Program-made: the position numbers and the translations under genes
Shown here: piece after piece, positions 35,508 to 44,259 of the stretch
Numbering within the stretch: the first letter of the stretch is position 1
Layout of the letters: each line of letters begins with the position of its first letter
The notes under the pieces: generated by a model
The model's input: the letters and a program-made list of their open reading frames with translations, nothing else
What the model was told of the DNA's origin: nothing
The model's database searches: none
Assembly (NCBI GenBank): GCA_945861585.1
Contig: CAMAVC010000019.1
Span: 1 to 44,317 of the forward strand
Reading direction: 5' to 3'
DNA: 44,317 nucleotides
Source of the DNA: Planctomicrobium piriforme
GTDB lineage: Bacteria; Planctomycetota; Planctomycetia; Pirellulales; UBA1268

Positions 35508-36779
35508 ATGACCGACCGTTCCGTTTCACGCCGCCGGTTCCTCGCTTCGACGAGCCTCACGGCCGGCTCGGCAGTCGCCGCACCCTACGTGATCACGTCG
35601 AAGGCGCTCGGTGATGCCACCACGCCGCCGGCCAGCGACCGGATCGTGATGGGCGGGATCGGCATCGGCAACATGGGGTCGGGCGACCAGGGCGCGTTCC
35701 TTGGCCGCCCCGACGTGCAGTACGTCGCCGTTTGCGACGTGCGGAAGAAGTGGCGCGACGGGGGCAAGGACCGCGTCGATGCCAAGTACGGCAACAAGGA
35801 TTGTGCAGCCTTCGTCGACTTCCGCGAACTGCTCGCCCGCGACGACATCGACGCCGTGCACATCGCCACGCCCGACCAATGGCACTCCGTGATGACCATC
35901 GCGGCCTGCCTGGCCGGCAAAGACGTGTATCTCCAAAAGCCCGAGACGCTGACCTTGCGGGAAGGCCCGCTGATGATCGCTGCCGCCCGCCGCTACGGCC
36001 GCGTGGTCTCCGGCGGCAGCCAGCGGGTGCTGGAGGACTACCGCACGATCGTCGAGCCCTGCTGGGCCGGCGAGATCGGCACCATTCGGTCGGCAGACCT
36101 CAGCATCGGGCCGCCGCCCATGGCGTGCTATCTGCCCGGCCAGCCCACGCCCCCCGACATCGACTGGGATCTGTGGCTCGGCCCCGCTGCGTGGGAGCCT
36201 TACAACGCGGGCCGCTGCGACGGCAACTTCGGCACGGGTGGCAACAGCTGGCGGTCGTATATCGACTACTCGGGCGGCAGCATGACCGACTGGGGCGCTC
36301 ACAACTTCGGCGGCTTGATCTTCGCGACCAACCTTCGCGGCCAGCAGCCGGCGAAGGTGGAATATCACCCGCGATCAGCCGACGGCAAGGACGGCGCCTA
36401 CGCGACGATCGTCTATCCCACGGGCGTCGAGATTCATTGCAATCGTCCGCAGCACCTGAAGCCCCAGAAACCATCGATCACCCATGAGCGCGGAATCCAG
36501 ATCATGGGCGACGGCGTGGCCACGGCCGCCACACCCGTGCCGGTCTACAAGGGCCAGGGAGGCATCTACGGTGACTTCATCGAGTGCGTGAAGACCCGCG
36601 AACGGCCGTTCCGTGACATCGAACTGGCTGTGAACACGATGACCGGAATCCACATGCTCGCCATCGCCCAGCGGCTGGAGCGGTCGCTCGCGTGGGATCG
36701 GGCCACCCAAGCCTTCACCGGCGACGAAGAAGCCAACCACCTCCTGGACCGCGCCCGCCGTGAGCCCTGGATCATTTGA
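35508..36779 (+). CDS. Tat-exported Gfo/Idh/MocA family oxidoreductase
   Basis: A 423-residue NAD(P)-dependent sugar oxidoreductase-like protein with a twin-arginine signal (VSRRRFLASTSLTAGSAVAA). The Rossmann part shows GGIGIGNMGSGDQGAFLG and VAVCDVRKKW. The usual EKP motif is QKPETL, so the catalytic-lysine motif keeps K but not E. DWGAHNFGG in the C-terminal part is the planctomycete-type active-site segment. A strong Shine-Dalgarno, AAAGGAG (35495-35501), fixes the ATG. It lies 147 bases after the haem fusion gene and 24 before a HEAT gene. Substrate is unknown. Confidence 0.93.
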   Translation: MTDRSVSRRRFLASTSLTAGSAVAAPYVITSKALGDATTPPASDRIVMGGIGIGNMGSGDQGAFLGRPDVQYVAVCDVRKKWRDGGKDRVDAKYGNKDCAAFVDFRELLARDDIDAVHIATPDQWHSVMTIAACLAGKDVYLQKPETLTLREGPLMIAAARRYGRVVSGGSQRVLEDYRTIVEPCWAGEIGTIRSADLSIGPPPMACYLPGQPTPPDIDWDLWLGPAAWEPYNAGRCDGNFGTGGNSWRSYIDYSGGSMTDWGAHNFGGLIFATNLRGQQPAKVEYHPRSADGKDGAYATIVYPTGVEIHCNRPQHLKPQKPSITHERGIQIMGDGVATAATPVPVYKGQGGIYGDFIECVKTRERPFRDIELAVNTMTGIHMLAIAQRLERSLAWDRATQAFTGDEEANHLLDRARREPWII

Positions 36780-36803
36780 GCCCCACCGAACGGAGACCCT
36801 CCC

Positions 36804-37541
36804 ATGCCCTTCGACACTGCGACGCTCGACGCCCCGTTCGCGTCGCTCAAAGCCTATGACTGGGGCGCCGATGCCTCCGCGTTCAAGCCGATCGACGAAG
36901 CCATCGTGGCGACGCAGAGCGACGCCGCCGCCCGGTCCGACATCGAGCGGCGGCTGATCGCGCTCCTCGGCCCCGACACCTCGCGGGCCTGCAAGGAATA
37001 CGTGTGCCGCAAGCTCGCCCTGATCGGCACGGCGGCGGCGGTGCCGGCACTCGCGCCGCTGCTTGTCGACGGCGACAACTCGCACATGGCCCGCTTCGCG
37101 CTCGAGCCGATCCCGGGGCCGGAAGCGGGGAGCGCCCTCCGCACGGCCCTCGGAGCCGTGGGTGGCAAGCTCGCGATCGGCATGCTTTCGTCGCTCGCAA
37201 CCCGGCGTGATGCCGCAGCCGTGCCGATGATCGCGGGCCTGCTCTCCGCGGGCGGCACCACGGCCGTTGCCGCGGCGACAGCCCTCGGCGCGATCCAGAC
37301 CCCCGAAGCGATCGCGGCGCTCGCGAAGGCCGATCCCCTGGCGGGCGACGCAGTGGCCCGCGCCATCGTCGATGCCCGGCTCGCCTGTGCGGAAGGCCTG
37401 CTCCGCCAGGGCAAGCGGGCCGAGGCCCGGGCGCTCTACGACCAACTCGCCACGGCGGCAGCAGGGAAGCCGGCGGCCCGGGTGATCGAGCTGGCCGCCA
37501 CCCGCGGCATCGTCGCCTGCCTCGACACGACCGCCTCCTGA
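36804..37541 (+). CDS. HEAT-like repeat protein, 245 aa
   Basis: A helical repeat protein without a signal peptide. Units such as YVCRKLALIGTAAAVPALAP, SALRTALGAVGGKLAIGML and AIQTPEAIAALAKAD are HEAT/PBS-type. A last amphipathic stretch (GLLRQGKRAEARALYDQLA) resembles a tetratricopeptide helix. The ATG follows GGAG at nine bases. It probably binds other proteins of the oxidoreductive cluster. It is 24 bases after the Gfo/Idh/MocA gene and 53 before the next HEAT gene. Confidence 0.82.
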   Translation: MPFDTATLDAPFASLKAYDWGADASAFKPIDEAIVATQSDAAARSDIERRLIALLGPDTSRACKEYVCRKLALIGTAAAVPALAPLLVDGDNSHMARFALEPIPGPEAGSALRTALGAVGGKLAIGMLSSLATRRDAAAVPMIAGLLSAGGTTAVAAATALGAIQTPEAIAALAKADPLAGDAVARAIVDARLACAEGLLRQGKRAEARALYDQLATAAAGKPAARVIELAATRGIVACLDTTAS

Positions 37542-37594
37542 CCTTGTGCTCGCCCGAGCCCATTCTTCATTTGATCCTCTCTCGGAGACCATCG

Positions 37595-38971
37595 ATGCGC
37601 CGGTTCGTCTTCTGCTTTGCGTTGGGTGGGTGTGCCACGCTCGGCCTGGCCGGCGTCGGCGGGGCGGCTGACACCGCGGCCGAGGCCCTCGCCCGTCTCG
37701 ACCAGCTCGTCGACGCGAACGACGTCCAGGAGCGGGCCATCGCCTATGAGCAAATTCGCCGTGGCATGAAGGGCGAGGCGACGACCGCCCGCTTCGCGGC
37801 CCGCCTGTCTGCGCTGCCCGCCGACCGGCAGATCGAACTGCTGAGGGCTCTCGCCGACCGCGGCGACGCCGCAGCACTGCCGGCGATCGCAAAGCTCGCG
37901 GAAGGGGGCAATCCGGCGGTGCGATCCGCCGCCCTCCACGCCATCGGCGGCTTAGGGTCGGGCGAATCCGTCGGGCTACTCGTGAAGGCACTCGCGGCCA
38001 CCGACCCCGAGAAAGCTGCGGCACGCCGGGCGCTCGTGATCCTGCGCGGAGACGAAGCCACCCGGCAGGTCGTCGCGGCGCTGGCGGGTGCAGCGCCGCC
38101 GGTGCGGGCCCAACTCCTCGACGTCGTGGCCGACAGGCGGGCCCGGGCGGCCGTGCCCGATCTCGTGGGCTACGCGGTCGACGCGGATAGTGGCGTACGG
38201 ACGGCCGCCATGCGGGCGCTCGCCAAGCTCGGCGGCCCCGAACAGGTGCCCGCCATGGTGAAGGGGGTGCTCGCGGCTGCCGCGGGGCAGGAGCGCACCG
38301 ACGCCGAGCGGGCCCTTGTCACCATCTGCACGCAGAACGCCGGCCATGAGCAGGCCACCGAGTCGTTCCTCACGATCTTCAAGACGGCGAGCGACGCCGA
38401 CCGGGAAGTGCTGCTTTCGCCACTGGGGCGGATCGGCGGCCCCGGGGCGATGGCCGTCGTCGATGCCTTGCTCGCCGACACCGATCCGGCGAAGCGCGAG
38501 TTCGGCCTCGTGGCCCTGACCCGCTGGCCCGATGCCACAGTGGCGCCGAAGCTGCTCGGCATGGTGGCCAAGGCTCCCGATGCCGCCACCCGCGACCGGC
38601 TGCTCGGGGCCCTGATCCGCATCGCCCCCCTGCCCGACAACAAGCTCAACGACAAACAAAAGCTCGAGCTTCTCGAACAGACGATGAAGCTCTGCGAGAA
38701 GGATGCCGACCGCGGCAAGGTGATCGAGCGTGCCAACGCGATCCGAACAGTGGAGACGTTTCGGTTCGTCCTCCCCTATCTCGACGAGCCGTCGCTCGCC
38801 GAGCCGGCCTGCAAGAGCGTGGTGGAGCTGGCCCATCACCAGAAGCTCCGCGACGCCCACAAGGACGACTTCACGAAGGCCCTCGACAAAGTGATCGCGA
38901 CGACGAAAAACCCCGAGCTCGTCGAGCGGGCCAATCGCTACAAGGAAGGCAAGACCTGGGCGCGTAAGTAG
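37595..38971 (+). CDS. exported HEAT-repeat protein, 458 aa
   Basis: The start at ATG 37595 follows GGAG and yields a signal peptide (RRFVFCFALGGCATLGLAGV, cleaving near GGA-ADT). The body is a series of HEAT/PBS-like repeats (AALPAIAKLAEGGNPAVRSA, AVPDLVGYAVDADSGVRTA, GAMAVVDALLADTDPAKREF). The frame is open from 37544, but that would lack a signal peptide. It is likely a scaffold in the same exported cluster. Its stop codon TAG (38969-38971) is the first three bases of the TAGGACAGGC edge of repeat copy E. Confidence 0.85.
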   Translation: MRRFVFCFALGGCATLGLAGVGGAADTAAEALARLDQLVDANDVQERAIAYEQIRRGMKGEATTARFAARLSALPADRQIELLRALADRGDAAALPAIAKLAEGGNPAVRSAALHAIGGLGSGESVGLLVKALAATDPEKAAARRALVILRGDEATRQVVAALAGAAPPVRAQLLDVVADRRARAAVPDLVGYAVDADSGVRTAAMRALAKLGGPEQVPAMVKGVLAAAAGQERTDAERALVTICTQNAGHEQATESFLTIFKTASDADREVLLSPLGRIGGPGAMAVVDALLADTDPAKREFGLVALTRWPDATVAPKLLGMVAKAPDAATRDRLLGALIRIAPLPDNKLNDKQKLELLEQTMKLCEKDADRGKVIERANAIRTVETFRFVLPYLDEPSLAEPACKSVVELAHHQKLRDAHKDDFTKALDKVIATTKNPELVERANRYKEGKTWARK

Positions 38972-39415
38972 GACAGGCTTCAGCCTGTCATGGCTGGCAC
39001 GCAGTGCACCCGGCGAGGGGCTGCCCCGTGCCGTCTCGCCGGACGTTCGCCTCCGCCCTCCAGGCTTCGGCTCACTCGGATTTGCCTGCGCTGCGCCATC
39101 CATGGCTCCGCTGGTCAAATACGCCGGCTCAACGGCAGGGGCAGCCCCTCGCCTCCCCAGTTCGTAGGCGCCAGGAACTTTCGGCGGAGTCGGTCGGTGG
39201 GCACGCGCAGACGCAGGGAGTCGTTGAGGACGAAACAGCGTTAGGCCTGGAAGGCCGGGTCATCACCAGCCGACGGAGGTCGGCCAAGGAACGGACGGCA
39301 GGATGCCGTGCCGTTCCGTGAAGCATCCCTCGAGCATGCCTACCGCCGGCTCCGAGTGCGGGTTCTTGTCACATGCCTTGCCGGAAAGCCCGGCATGACA
39401 GGCTGCCAGCCTGTC
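38972..39415. other. gene-free convergent gap holding repeat copy E
   Basis: The whole gap is repeat copy E, edge to edge. No gene is supported. Confidence 0.75.
39234..39317 (-). other. three-hairpin block in repeat copy E
   Basis: Stem 1 pairs GGAACGG (39288-39294) with CCGTTCC (39311-39317) around CGGCA-GGA-TGCCG (39296-39308). Stem 2 is GCCGAC-GGAG-GTCGGC (39269-39284). Stem 3 is GGCCT-GGA-AGGCC (39244-39256). The far arm AACAGC (39234-39239), read on the minus strand as GCTGTT, can pair with AACGGC through one G-U pair. That wobble works only in the minus-strand transcript, that is, in the element's own direction. Confidence 0.7.
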
Positions 39416-40810
39416 CTACTTCGTGCGAAACGCCGCGCCGTCGAGGGCGTGGCTCTTCATCAGGCGGTAGAGCGTGCCGCGGGGAATTTTCGCATCGCGG
39501 GCCGCGGCAGTGACGTCGCCGTGGTGCCGTGTGAGCAGGTCGGCGAGATACTGCTTTTCGAACTTCGACACGTGCTCGGCCCGCCGGGCGAAGAAGCCGT
39601 CGTCGCCGTCCGCCGCCGGCAGACTGCGGCCCGCCGCCGCGACGATCTCGTCGGGCAGGTCTTCCACGTCGGGCGTCGCCGAGCGGGTCATCGCGACCGC
39701 CCGGCGAATCACGTTTTGGAGTTCCCGCACGTTGCCGGGCCAGTGGTAGGTCTTGAGCACCTGGTAGGCGTCGATCGAGAGCCCGCTCACCGGCTTGCCC
39801 ATCTCCTGCGCGGCCCTGTTGGCGAAGAATTCCGCGAGCAGGCCGATGTCGTCGCCGCGGTCGCGCAGCGGCGGCAGGTCGATTCGCACGACGTTGATCC
39901 GGTAGTAGAGATCGCGGCGAAAATCGCCGCGTTCGACCATCGCGTCGAGATGGCGCGAAGTGGCCGCGATCACCCGCACGTCGACTGCGGTCTCCTGCCG
40001 CGCTCCCACGCGGCGCACGCGCCGCTCTTGCAACACCCGCAGCAGCTTGGCCTGGAGCGCGAGCGGCAGTTCGCCGACTTCGTCGAGAAACAGCGTGCCG
40101 CCATCGGCGAATTCCACGAGGCCCATCCGGCGGGCATCGGCGCCGGTGAAGGCGCCGCGTTCATGGCCAAAAAATTCGCTCTCCATGAGCGCGTCGGGAA
40201 TGGCGCCGCAATCGACCGGCACGAACGGCGCCGCGGCCCGCCGGCTGCGCTGGTGGAGGGCGCGGGCCACGAGTTCCTTGCCGGTGCCCGTCTCGCCGGT
40301 CACGAGCACGTCGACCGAGCTGGCTGCCACCCGCTCGATGATCGAATACACGGCACGCATCGCCGGGCTCTCACCCAGGAAGCCCTCGAACGTGTACGGC
40401 CGCTCCACCGCCCGGCGCAGCACCTCCTCGGCAGCGCGCCGCCGCGCGGCCGAAAGCAGCCGTACGAGCGCGTCTTCCAACTCCGACTCGGCGCGTTCGA
40501 GATCCAGATAGTCGCCGACGCCGGCTTGGAGGCACTGCCGGGCCGCTGCGACCGTCGGATGGGCGTCGATGACGACGAGGGGGAGCTCCGCGTCGGCGGC
40601 GCGGACGGCGGCAGCGAGCTCTGCCGCCGTGCCTGGCTCACGCGCGGTGATCACGCCGAGATCCCACGCATCGCGTGCGAGCGCTGCGGCGATGCCGGCG
40701 GCGGCCGTCTCCACGCGAAGCTCCATCGGCTGCAGCCGGGCCACGAGGCCGGCGTAGGGCAGACCGGTGGCGCCGCGGGCGTCGAGGACGAGGATCCTGG
40801 GTTGGCGCAT
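39416..40810 (-). CDS. sigma-54-dependent transcriptional activator with degenerate receiver
   Basis: A 464-residue NtrC-type protein. The receiver-like N-terminus (1-120) has Thr55 where the phospho-Asp should be (WDLGVITAREPG) and Leu104 in place of the conserved Lys (GDYLDLERA), so phosphotransfer is not expected. The AAA+ domain has Walker A GETGTGKE (172-179), the sigma-54 contact loop GAFTGA (219-224), Walker B GTLFLDE (238-244) and LYYRINV. A Fis-type helix-turn-helix ends the protein (HHGDVTAAARDAKIPRGTLY). No histidine kinase is adjacent. It may activate the sigma-54-like promoter of glnB, but that is inference. The stop codon is part of repeat copy E. Confidence 0.93.
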   Translation of the reverse strand: MRQPRILVLDARGATGLPYAGLVARLQPMELRVETAAAGIAAALARDAWDLGVITAREPGTAAELAAAVRAADAELPLVVIDAHPTVAAARQCLQAGVGDYLDLERAESELEDALVRLLSAARRRAAEEVLRRAVERPYTFEGFLGESPAMRAVYSIIERVAASSVDVLVTGETGTGKELVARALHQRSRRAAAPFVPVDCGAIPDALMESEFFGHERGAFTGADARRMGLVEFADGGTLFLDEVGELPLALQAKLLRVLQERRVRRVGARQETAVDVRVIAATSRHLDAMVERGDFRRDLYYRINVVRIDLPPLRDRGDDIGLLAEFFANRAAQEMGKPVSGLSIDAYQVLKTYHWPGNVRELQNVIRRAVAMTRSATPDVEDLPDEIVAAAGRSLPAADGDDGFFARRAEHVSKFEKQYLADLLTRHHGDVTAAARDAKIPRGTLYRLMKSHALDGAAFRTK

Positions 40811-40875
40811 GGTGGTTGGATTCGGGACCCGCCGGCGGCATTATGGCCGGCACCCCCGACAGCGTCATCCGGCGC

Positions 40876-40884
40876 TGGTACATT
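40876..40884 (+). promoter_or_regulatory. possible extended -10 upstream of the SEC-C-like gene
   Basis: TGGTACATT fits a TGn-extended -10, 56 bases before the ATG at 40940, in the 129-base divergent gap beside the sigma-54 activator. No clear -35. Confidence 0.25.
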
Positions 40885-40939
40885 CGGCGGATCCACACGA
40901 ATTTCGCTTTTCCCCCGAGGGGACAGGAGCCCGCCATCC

Positions 40940-43138
40940 ATGGCCATCGATCCCTATGCAGCGTGCCCCGGCGGCACCGGCAAGAAGGTCAAGTTTTGCT
41001 GTGACGATCTCACCGGCGACCTCGAACAGATCGACCGACTCATCGAAGGCGATCAGATTTCTGCAGCGCTCGAGCAGGTGGAGCGGCTGGCCGCCAAGAC
41101 CCCGGGCCGGGCATGCCTCATGGCCACGCAGGTGAAGCTGCAACTTGCGACCCGGAAGTTCGCCGAAGCGGCTGTGTCGAGCCAGGCATTTCTCGCGGCC
41201 TTTCCCGACAACCCGCTGGCGCTCGGCCATGCGGCGGTCGCCGACGCGATCGCCGGCCGGATTCAGGAGGCGGCCGCACAGTTCGACAAGGCCCGGGAAG
41301 CGGCCGGTGCCGAGATCTCTGCCGATCTCGTGCGGATCGCGGCCACGCTGGTGCAGGCAGGCGCCCAGGCCGGGCACACGGGATTCGCCCAGGGGGTCGT
41401 CGAGTGGATGGTCGACAAGTCGCTCGGCACCGCCGAGGAGCAGCGGCTGCTGGCATCCGTCGTCGGTTCGGCGGGCGTGCCTGCGGCGCTGCGCACGAAG
41501 GTGCGCCTGGAACCCGCGCCGGCCGATTCGCCCTGGCAGGCCGAATTCGACACGGGCCTCGAGCACGCAGAGGCGTGGCGGCTCGGCAAAGCACTCACGG
41601 CCTTTCGGAGCTTGAAGAACGTCGCCGGGCAGAGCCGCGAACTGTTTACGAACATCGCTTCTCTCTGCGAGATGCTCGCCCGACCGTTCGAGGCAGCGGA
41701 GGCGTGGCTCGCCCTCGCGGGCCTCCCGGGCCTGCCCGCCGACGACGCCGTCGAGGCGACCGGCCGCGCAATCGCGCTCGAAACCGAGGCCGATGAAGAC
41801 CGCTCCCCGACCGTGCCCTATGAACGGCGTTCGGCCATGCTCGTGCTCGGCCCGGAAGGCTCCGCCACGCTCGACCTCCTCGAAGACAAGCTCCGCCACG
41901 ACGCCCACTTCGAGCCGGCCCCGTTCGACCGCTCACAGTGGACGGCCCGCGGCGCCGTGCCACCGCGATCCGCATGGCGCGTGTTCGAAGCGGCACCGAC
42001 GGCCGACACACCCGCCCGCCTCGTGGCCACCGTGCTGATCTTCGGCAAACAGACCGATCAGGAGCCGCTGGCGACCCTCCAGGGCTTCGCGCCCGACGTG
42101 GCCACGGCTCGGGCGGTGCTCGAGCCCGTGCTCGGCGCCGCGTTTGGTGAGCCGCTCTCCGCCACGCTCCCGGCGGCCACGCCCACCAACTGGCTTTGCG
42201 GGGCGCAGTTTCGCACCCCGTTGCCCAAGCCGGGTGCCGCCACCCCGGCTGGGCAGCCATCACCGATCGATACGATGGTCGCCGCGGAGCAGATGGCCCT
42301 GTGGCGACGGTTCGTGGAGCGTTGGCCCGACACCGCCCTGCCCGAGCTCCTCGGCAAAACGCCCCGCGCGGCACTCGGCGACACCGTCGGTGCCCGCCGG
42401 GTGGCGGCGCTCGTCGGCCAGGGAGAGGCCACGGCCCGCAGCCGCGACGAGAGCGGCGCATGGACGGAGATTCGCTCGCGTCTTGGCATGCCCGCTCCGA
42501 CGCCGATCGAATCAGTTCGCCCCCTCGAAGCGGTGCCACCGCTGCGCTGGCACCGGCTCGACTTCGCGAAGGTCGATCTCGACCAGCTCCGGGGCGTGTT
42601 TATCACGGCGCTCGACGCCGGCTTCGACCTGGCCGCCGAGCGCTCGGCCCGCGCGCTCATCGCCCGCGCTGATGCGACGCCCGAAGACCGTTGGGAAGCC
42701 TGGAGCATGCTCGAAGAGCGAGCCCCCTCCACCGTTGAGAAGCTCGACATCATCGGCCACCTGCGGGAGATCGCCACGACGCTCAAGGTGAGCGATGGCA
42801 TGATCGACGTGGCCGAGCTGCGCGTGCGGCTCCAACGGGGCGACCAGGCCGAGATCGCCAAGCTCCTCGACGGTCTCCGGCGCGATCATGCCCGTGACCA
42901 AAAAGTGCTCGAGGCGCTCGCGCAGGTGCTCATGGAAGCCGGCATCGACCTGCCCGGCATGATGGCGGCGCAGACCGGGGGAGGCATGCCCGGCGGCACG
43001 GCCCAGCCGGGCGCCTTGGCCGGTGGCTCCGCCGCTGCGACGCCGGCGGCCCCCTCCGGCCTCTGGACCCCGGGCAGCCCACAGCCGCAGGCACCAGGCC
43101 AAGCAGGCGAGAAGAAAACGATCTGGACACCCGGCTGA
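40940..43138 (+). CDS. SEC-C-like motif and tetratricopeptide-like protein, 732 aa
   Basis: The start is ATG 40940, with a GGAG about ten bases upstream; the frame is open far upstream, but that part is antisense to the activator. It opens with MAIDPYAACPGGTGKKVKFCC, close to a SEC-C zinc motif (CPCGSGKKxKxCC), but the second Cys of the CxC pair is Gly. Cys9, Cys20 and Cys21 remain. The next 350 residues are helical repeats like TPR (QISAALEQVERLAAKTPGRA, AVADAIAGRIQEAAAQFDKA). The rest is of no known family and ends in a Gly/Pro-rich tail with a repeated (I/L)WTPG. It lies 11 bases before ribD. Confidence 0.8.
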   Translation: MAIDPYAACPGGTGKKVKFCCDDLTGDLEQIDRLIEGDQISAALEQVERLAAKTPGRACLMATQVKLQLATRKFAEAAVSSQAFLAAFPDNPLALGHAAVADAIAGRIQEAAAQFDKAREAAGAEISADLVRIAATLVQAGAQAGHTGFAQGVVEWMVDKSLGTAEEQRLLASVVGSAGVPAALRTKVRLEPAPADSPWQAEFDTGLEHAEAWRLGKALTAFRSLKNVAGQSRELFTNIASLCEMLARPFEAAEAWLALAGLPGLPADDAVEATGRAIALETEADEDRSPTVPYERRSAMLVLGPEGSATLDLLEDKLRHDAHFEPAPFDRSQWTARGAVPPRSAWRVFEAAPTADTPARLVATVLIFGKQTDQEPLATLQGFAPDVATARAVLEPVLGAAFGEPLSATLPAATPTNWLCGAQFRTPLPKPGAATPAGQPSPIDTMVAAEQMALWRRFVERWPDTALPELLGKTPRAALGDTVGARRVAALVGQGEATARSRDESGAWTEIRSRLGMPAPTPIESVRPLEAVPPLRWHRLDFAKVDLDQLRGVFITALDAGFDLAAERSARALIARADATPEDRWEAWSMLEERAPSTVEKLDIIGHLREIATTLKVSDGMIDVAELRVRLQRGDQAEIAKLLDGLRRDHARDQKVLEALAQVLMEAGIDLPGMMAAQTGGGMPGGTAQPGALAGGSAAATPAAPSGLWTPGSPQPQAPGQAGEKKTIWTPG

Positions 43139-43149
43139 CGCGATCGCTC

Positions 43150-44259
43150 ATGGCCTGGACCACGATCGAACATGCGGCGATGCAGCGGGCCCTCGACAGC
43201 GCCCGCCGGGGTGCCGGGCGGGTGGAGCCCAACCCGATGGTGGGCGCCGTAGTGGCCACACCCGACGGCACGATCGTGGGCACAGGCTGCCACGAGCGTT
43301 TCGGCGGGCCCCACGCAGAGGTCAACGCGCTCGCCGCCGCAGGCCCCGCCGCACGGGGCGGCACGCTGTTCGTGACGCTCGAACCCTGCTGCCACCACGG
43401 CAAGACGCCCCCGTGCACCGACGCGATCCAGGCGGCGGGGATCGCCCGCGTCGTGGTCGCTGCTGCCGATCCGTATCCGGAGGTGGCGGGCCGTGGCATC
43501 GCCTTGCTGCGGGCCGCCGGAGTCACGGTCGACACAGGACTCTTGGAATGCGAAGCTGCGCGGCTCATCGCGCCCTTCACGAAGCTCGTGACGACCGGGC
43601 AGCCATGGGTGATCGCAAAATGGGCGATGAGTCTCGACGGCCACGTCGCGGCCCCGTCATCCGCTGGCGACCGCTGGATCTCGTCGGAGGAGTCTCGCCG
43701 GCTCGTCCACGAACTGCGGGGCCGCTGCGATGCGATCCTGATCGGCATCGGCACCGCCCTCGCCGACGACCCGCTGCTCACCGCCCGGCCCGCGGGCCCA
43801 CGCACGCCGCTCCGCATCGTGCTCGACGGCGCAGCCCGACTCCCACCCGAGAGCCAGCTCGTGAGGTCGGCCCGCGAGGCCCCGCTCCTCGTGGCCGTCG
43901 GGCCGGCTGCTCCGGCCGACCGCCTGCGCACCCTCGAGGCCGCGGGCGCTGAAATCTGGCGGCCGGATCTCGCCGACCGCGACGCACGCCTGCGGGCCCT
44001 GCTCGCGCACCTCGGGACGCGCCGCATGACGAACCTCCTCGTCGAAGGCGGCCCCGAGGTGCTGGCATCGTTTGCGGCGCTCGATGCCATCGACGAAGTC
44101 TGGGCCTTCGTGGCCCCAAAACTCCTCGGCGGCCCCATCACGCCCGCAATCACGGGCCACGGCGGCGCAGCCTCGGCGCTCGCCGGCTCGATCGACATCG
44201 AGGAGATCACTCACCCCGGCGGCGACATCCTGATCCGCGGAACGGTGCGCAAAGCGTAG
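43150..44259 (+). CDS. ribD: RibD, bifunctional riboflavin deaminase/reductase
   Basis: A 369-residue enzyme of early riboflavin synthesis. The N-terminal deaminase has zinc ligands His55 and the Glu57 proton shuttle (PHAEVN), with Cys80 and Cys89 (EPCCHHGKTPPC). The C-terminal reductase starts near residue 155 (WVIAKWAMSLDGHVA) and has SAGDRWISSEESRRLVHELR and NLLVEGGPEVLASF. It converts the GTP-derived pyrimidine in two steps. No other rib gene is near. The stop TAG (44257-44259) is the start of TAGGACAGGCGTCAGCC, the edge of repeat copy F. Confidence 0.96.
   Translation: MAWTTIEHAAMQRALDSARRGAGRVEPNPMVGAVVATPDGTIVGTGCHERFGGPHAEVNALAAAGPAARGGTLFVTLEPCCHHGKTPPCTDAIQAAGIARVVVAAADPYPEVAGRGIALLRAAGVTVDTGLLECEAARLIAPFTKLVTTGQPWVIAKWAMSLDGHVAAPSSAGDRWISSEESRRLVHELRGRCDAILIGIGTALADDPLLTARPAGPRTPLRIVLDGAARLPPESQLVRSAREAPLLVAVGPAAPADRLRTLEAAGAEIWRPDLADRDARLRALLAHLGTRRMTNLLVEGGPEVLASFAALDAIDEVWAFVAPKLLGGPITPAITGHGGAASALAGSIDIEEITHPGGDILIRGTVRKA

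Larger units (their letters stand above)
38969..39418 (-). repeat. intergenic repeat family, copy E (complete, inverted)
   Basis: This is the best-bounded copy. It begins at TAGGACAGGCTTCAGCCTGT (38969) and ends at CAGGCTGCCAGCCTGTCCTA (39418), so its 450 bases are edged by inverted palindromes. Module order is the reverse of A, B and D: the right module is at about 39010-39153, then GTTCGTAGGCGCCAGGAACT, the three-hairpin block (39234-39317) and the CGCCGGCTCCGAGTGCGGGT stretch. Both neighbours end in the TAG/CTA of the element: the HEAT gene at its left and the sigma-54 regulator at its right. Confidence 0.87.

Noticed and set aside
40876..40891. Sigma-54 promoter before the SEC-C-like gene (TGGTACATTCGGCGGA)
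   Set aside because: The second block has GG where GC is required, so it fails the invariant -12 position.
39308..40939. Upstream extension of the SEC-C-like protein frame
   Set aside because: It runs antisense through the sigma-54 activator. The ATG at 40940 with its GGAG and the SEC-C start is better.
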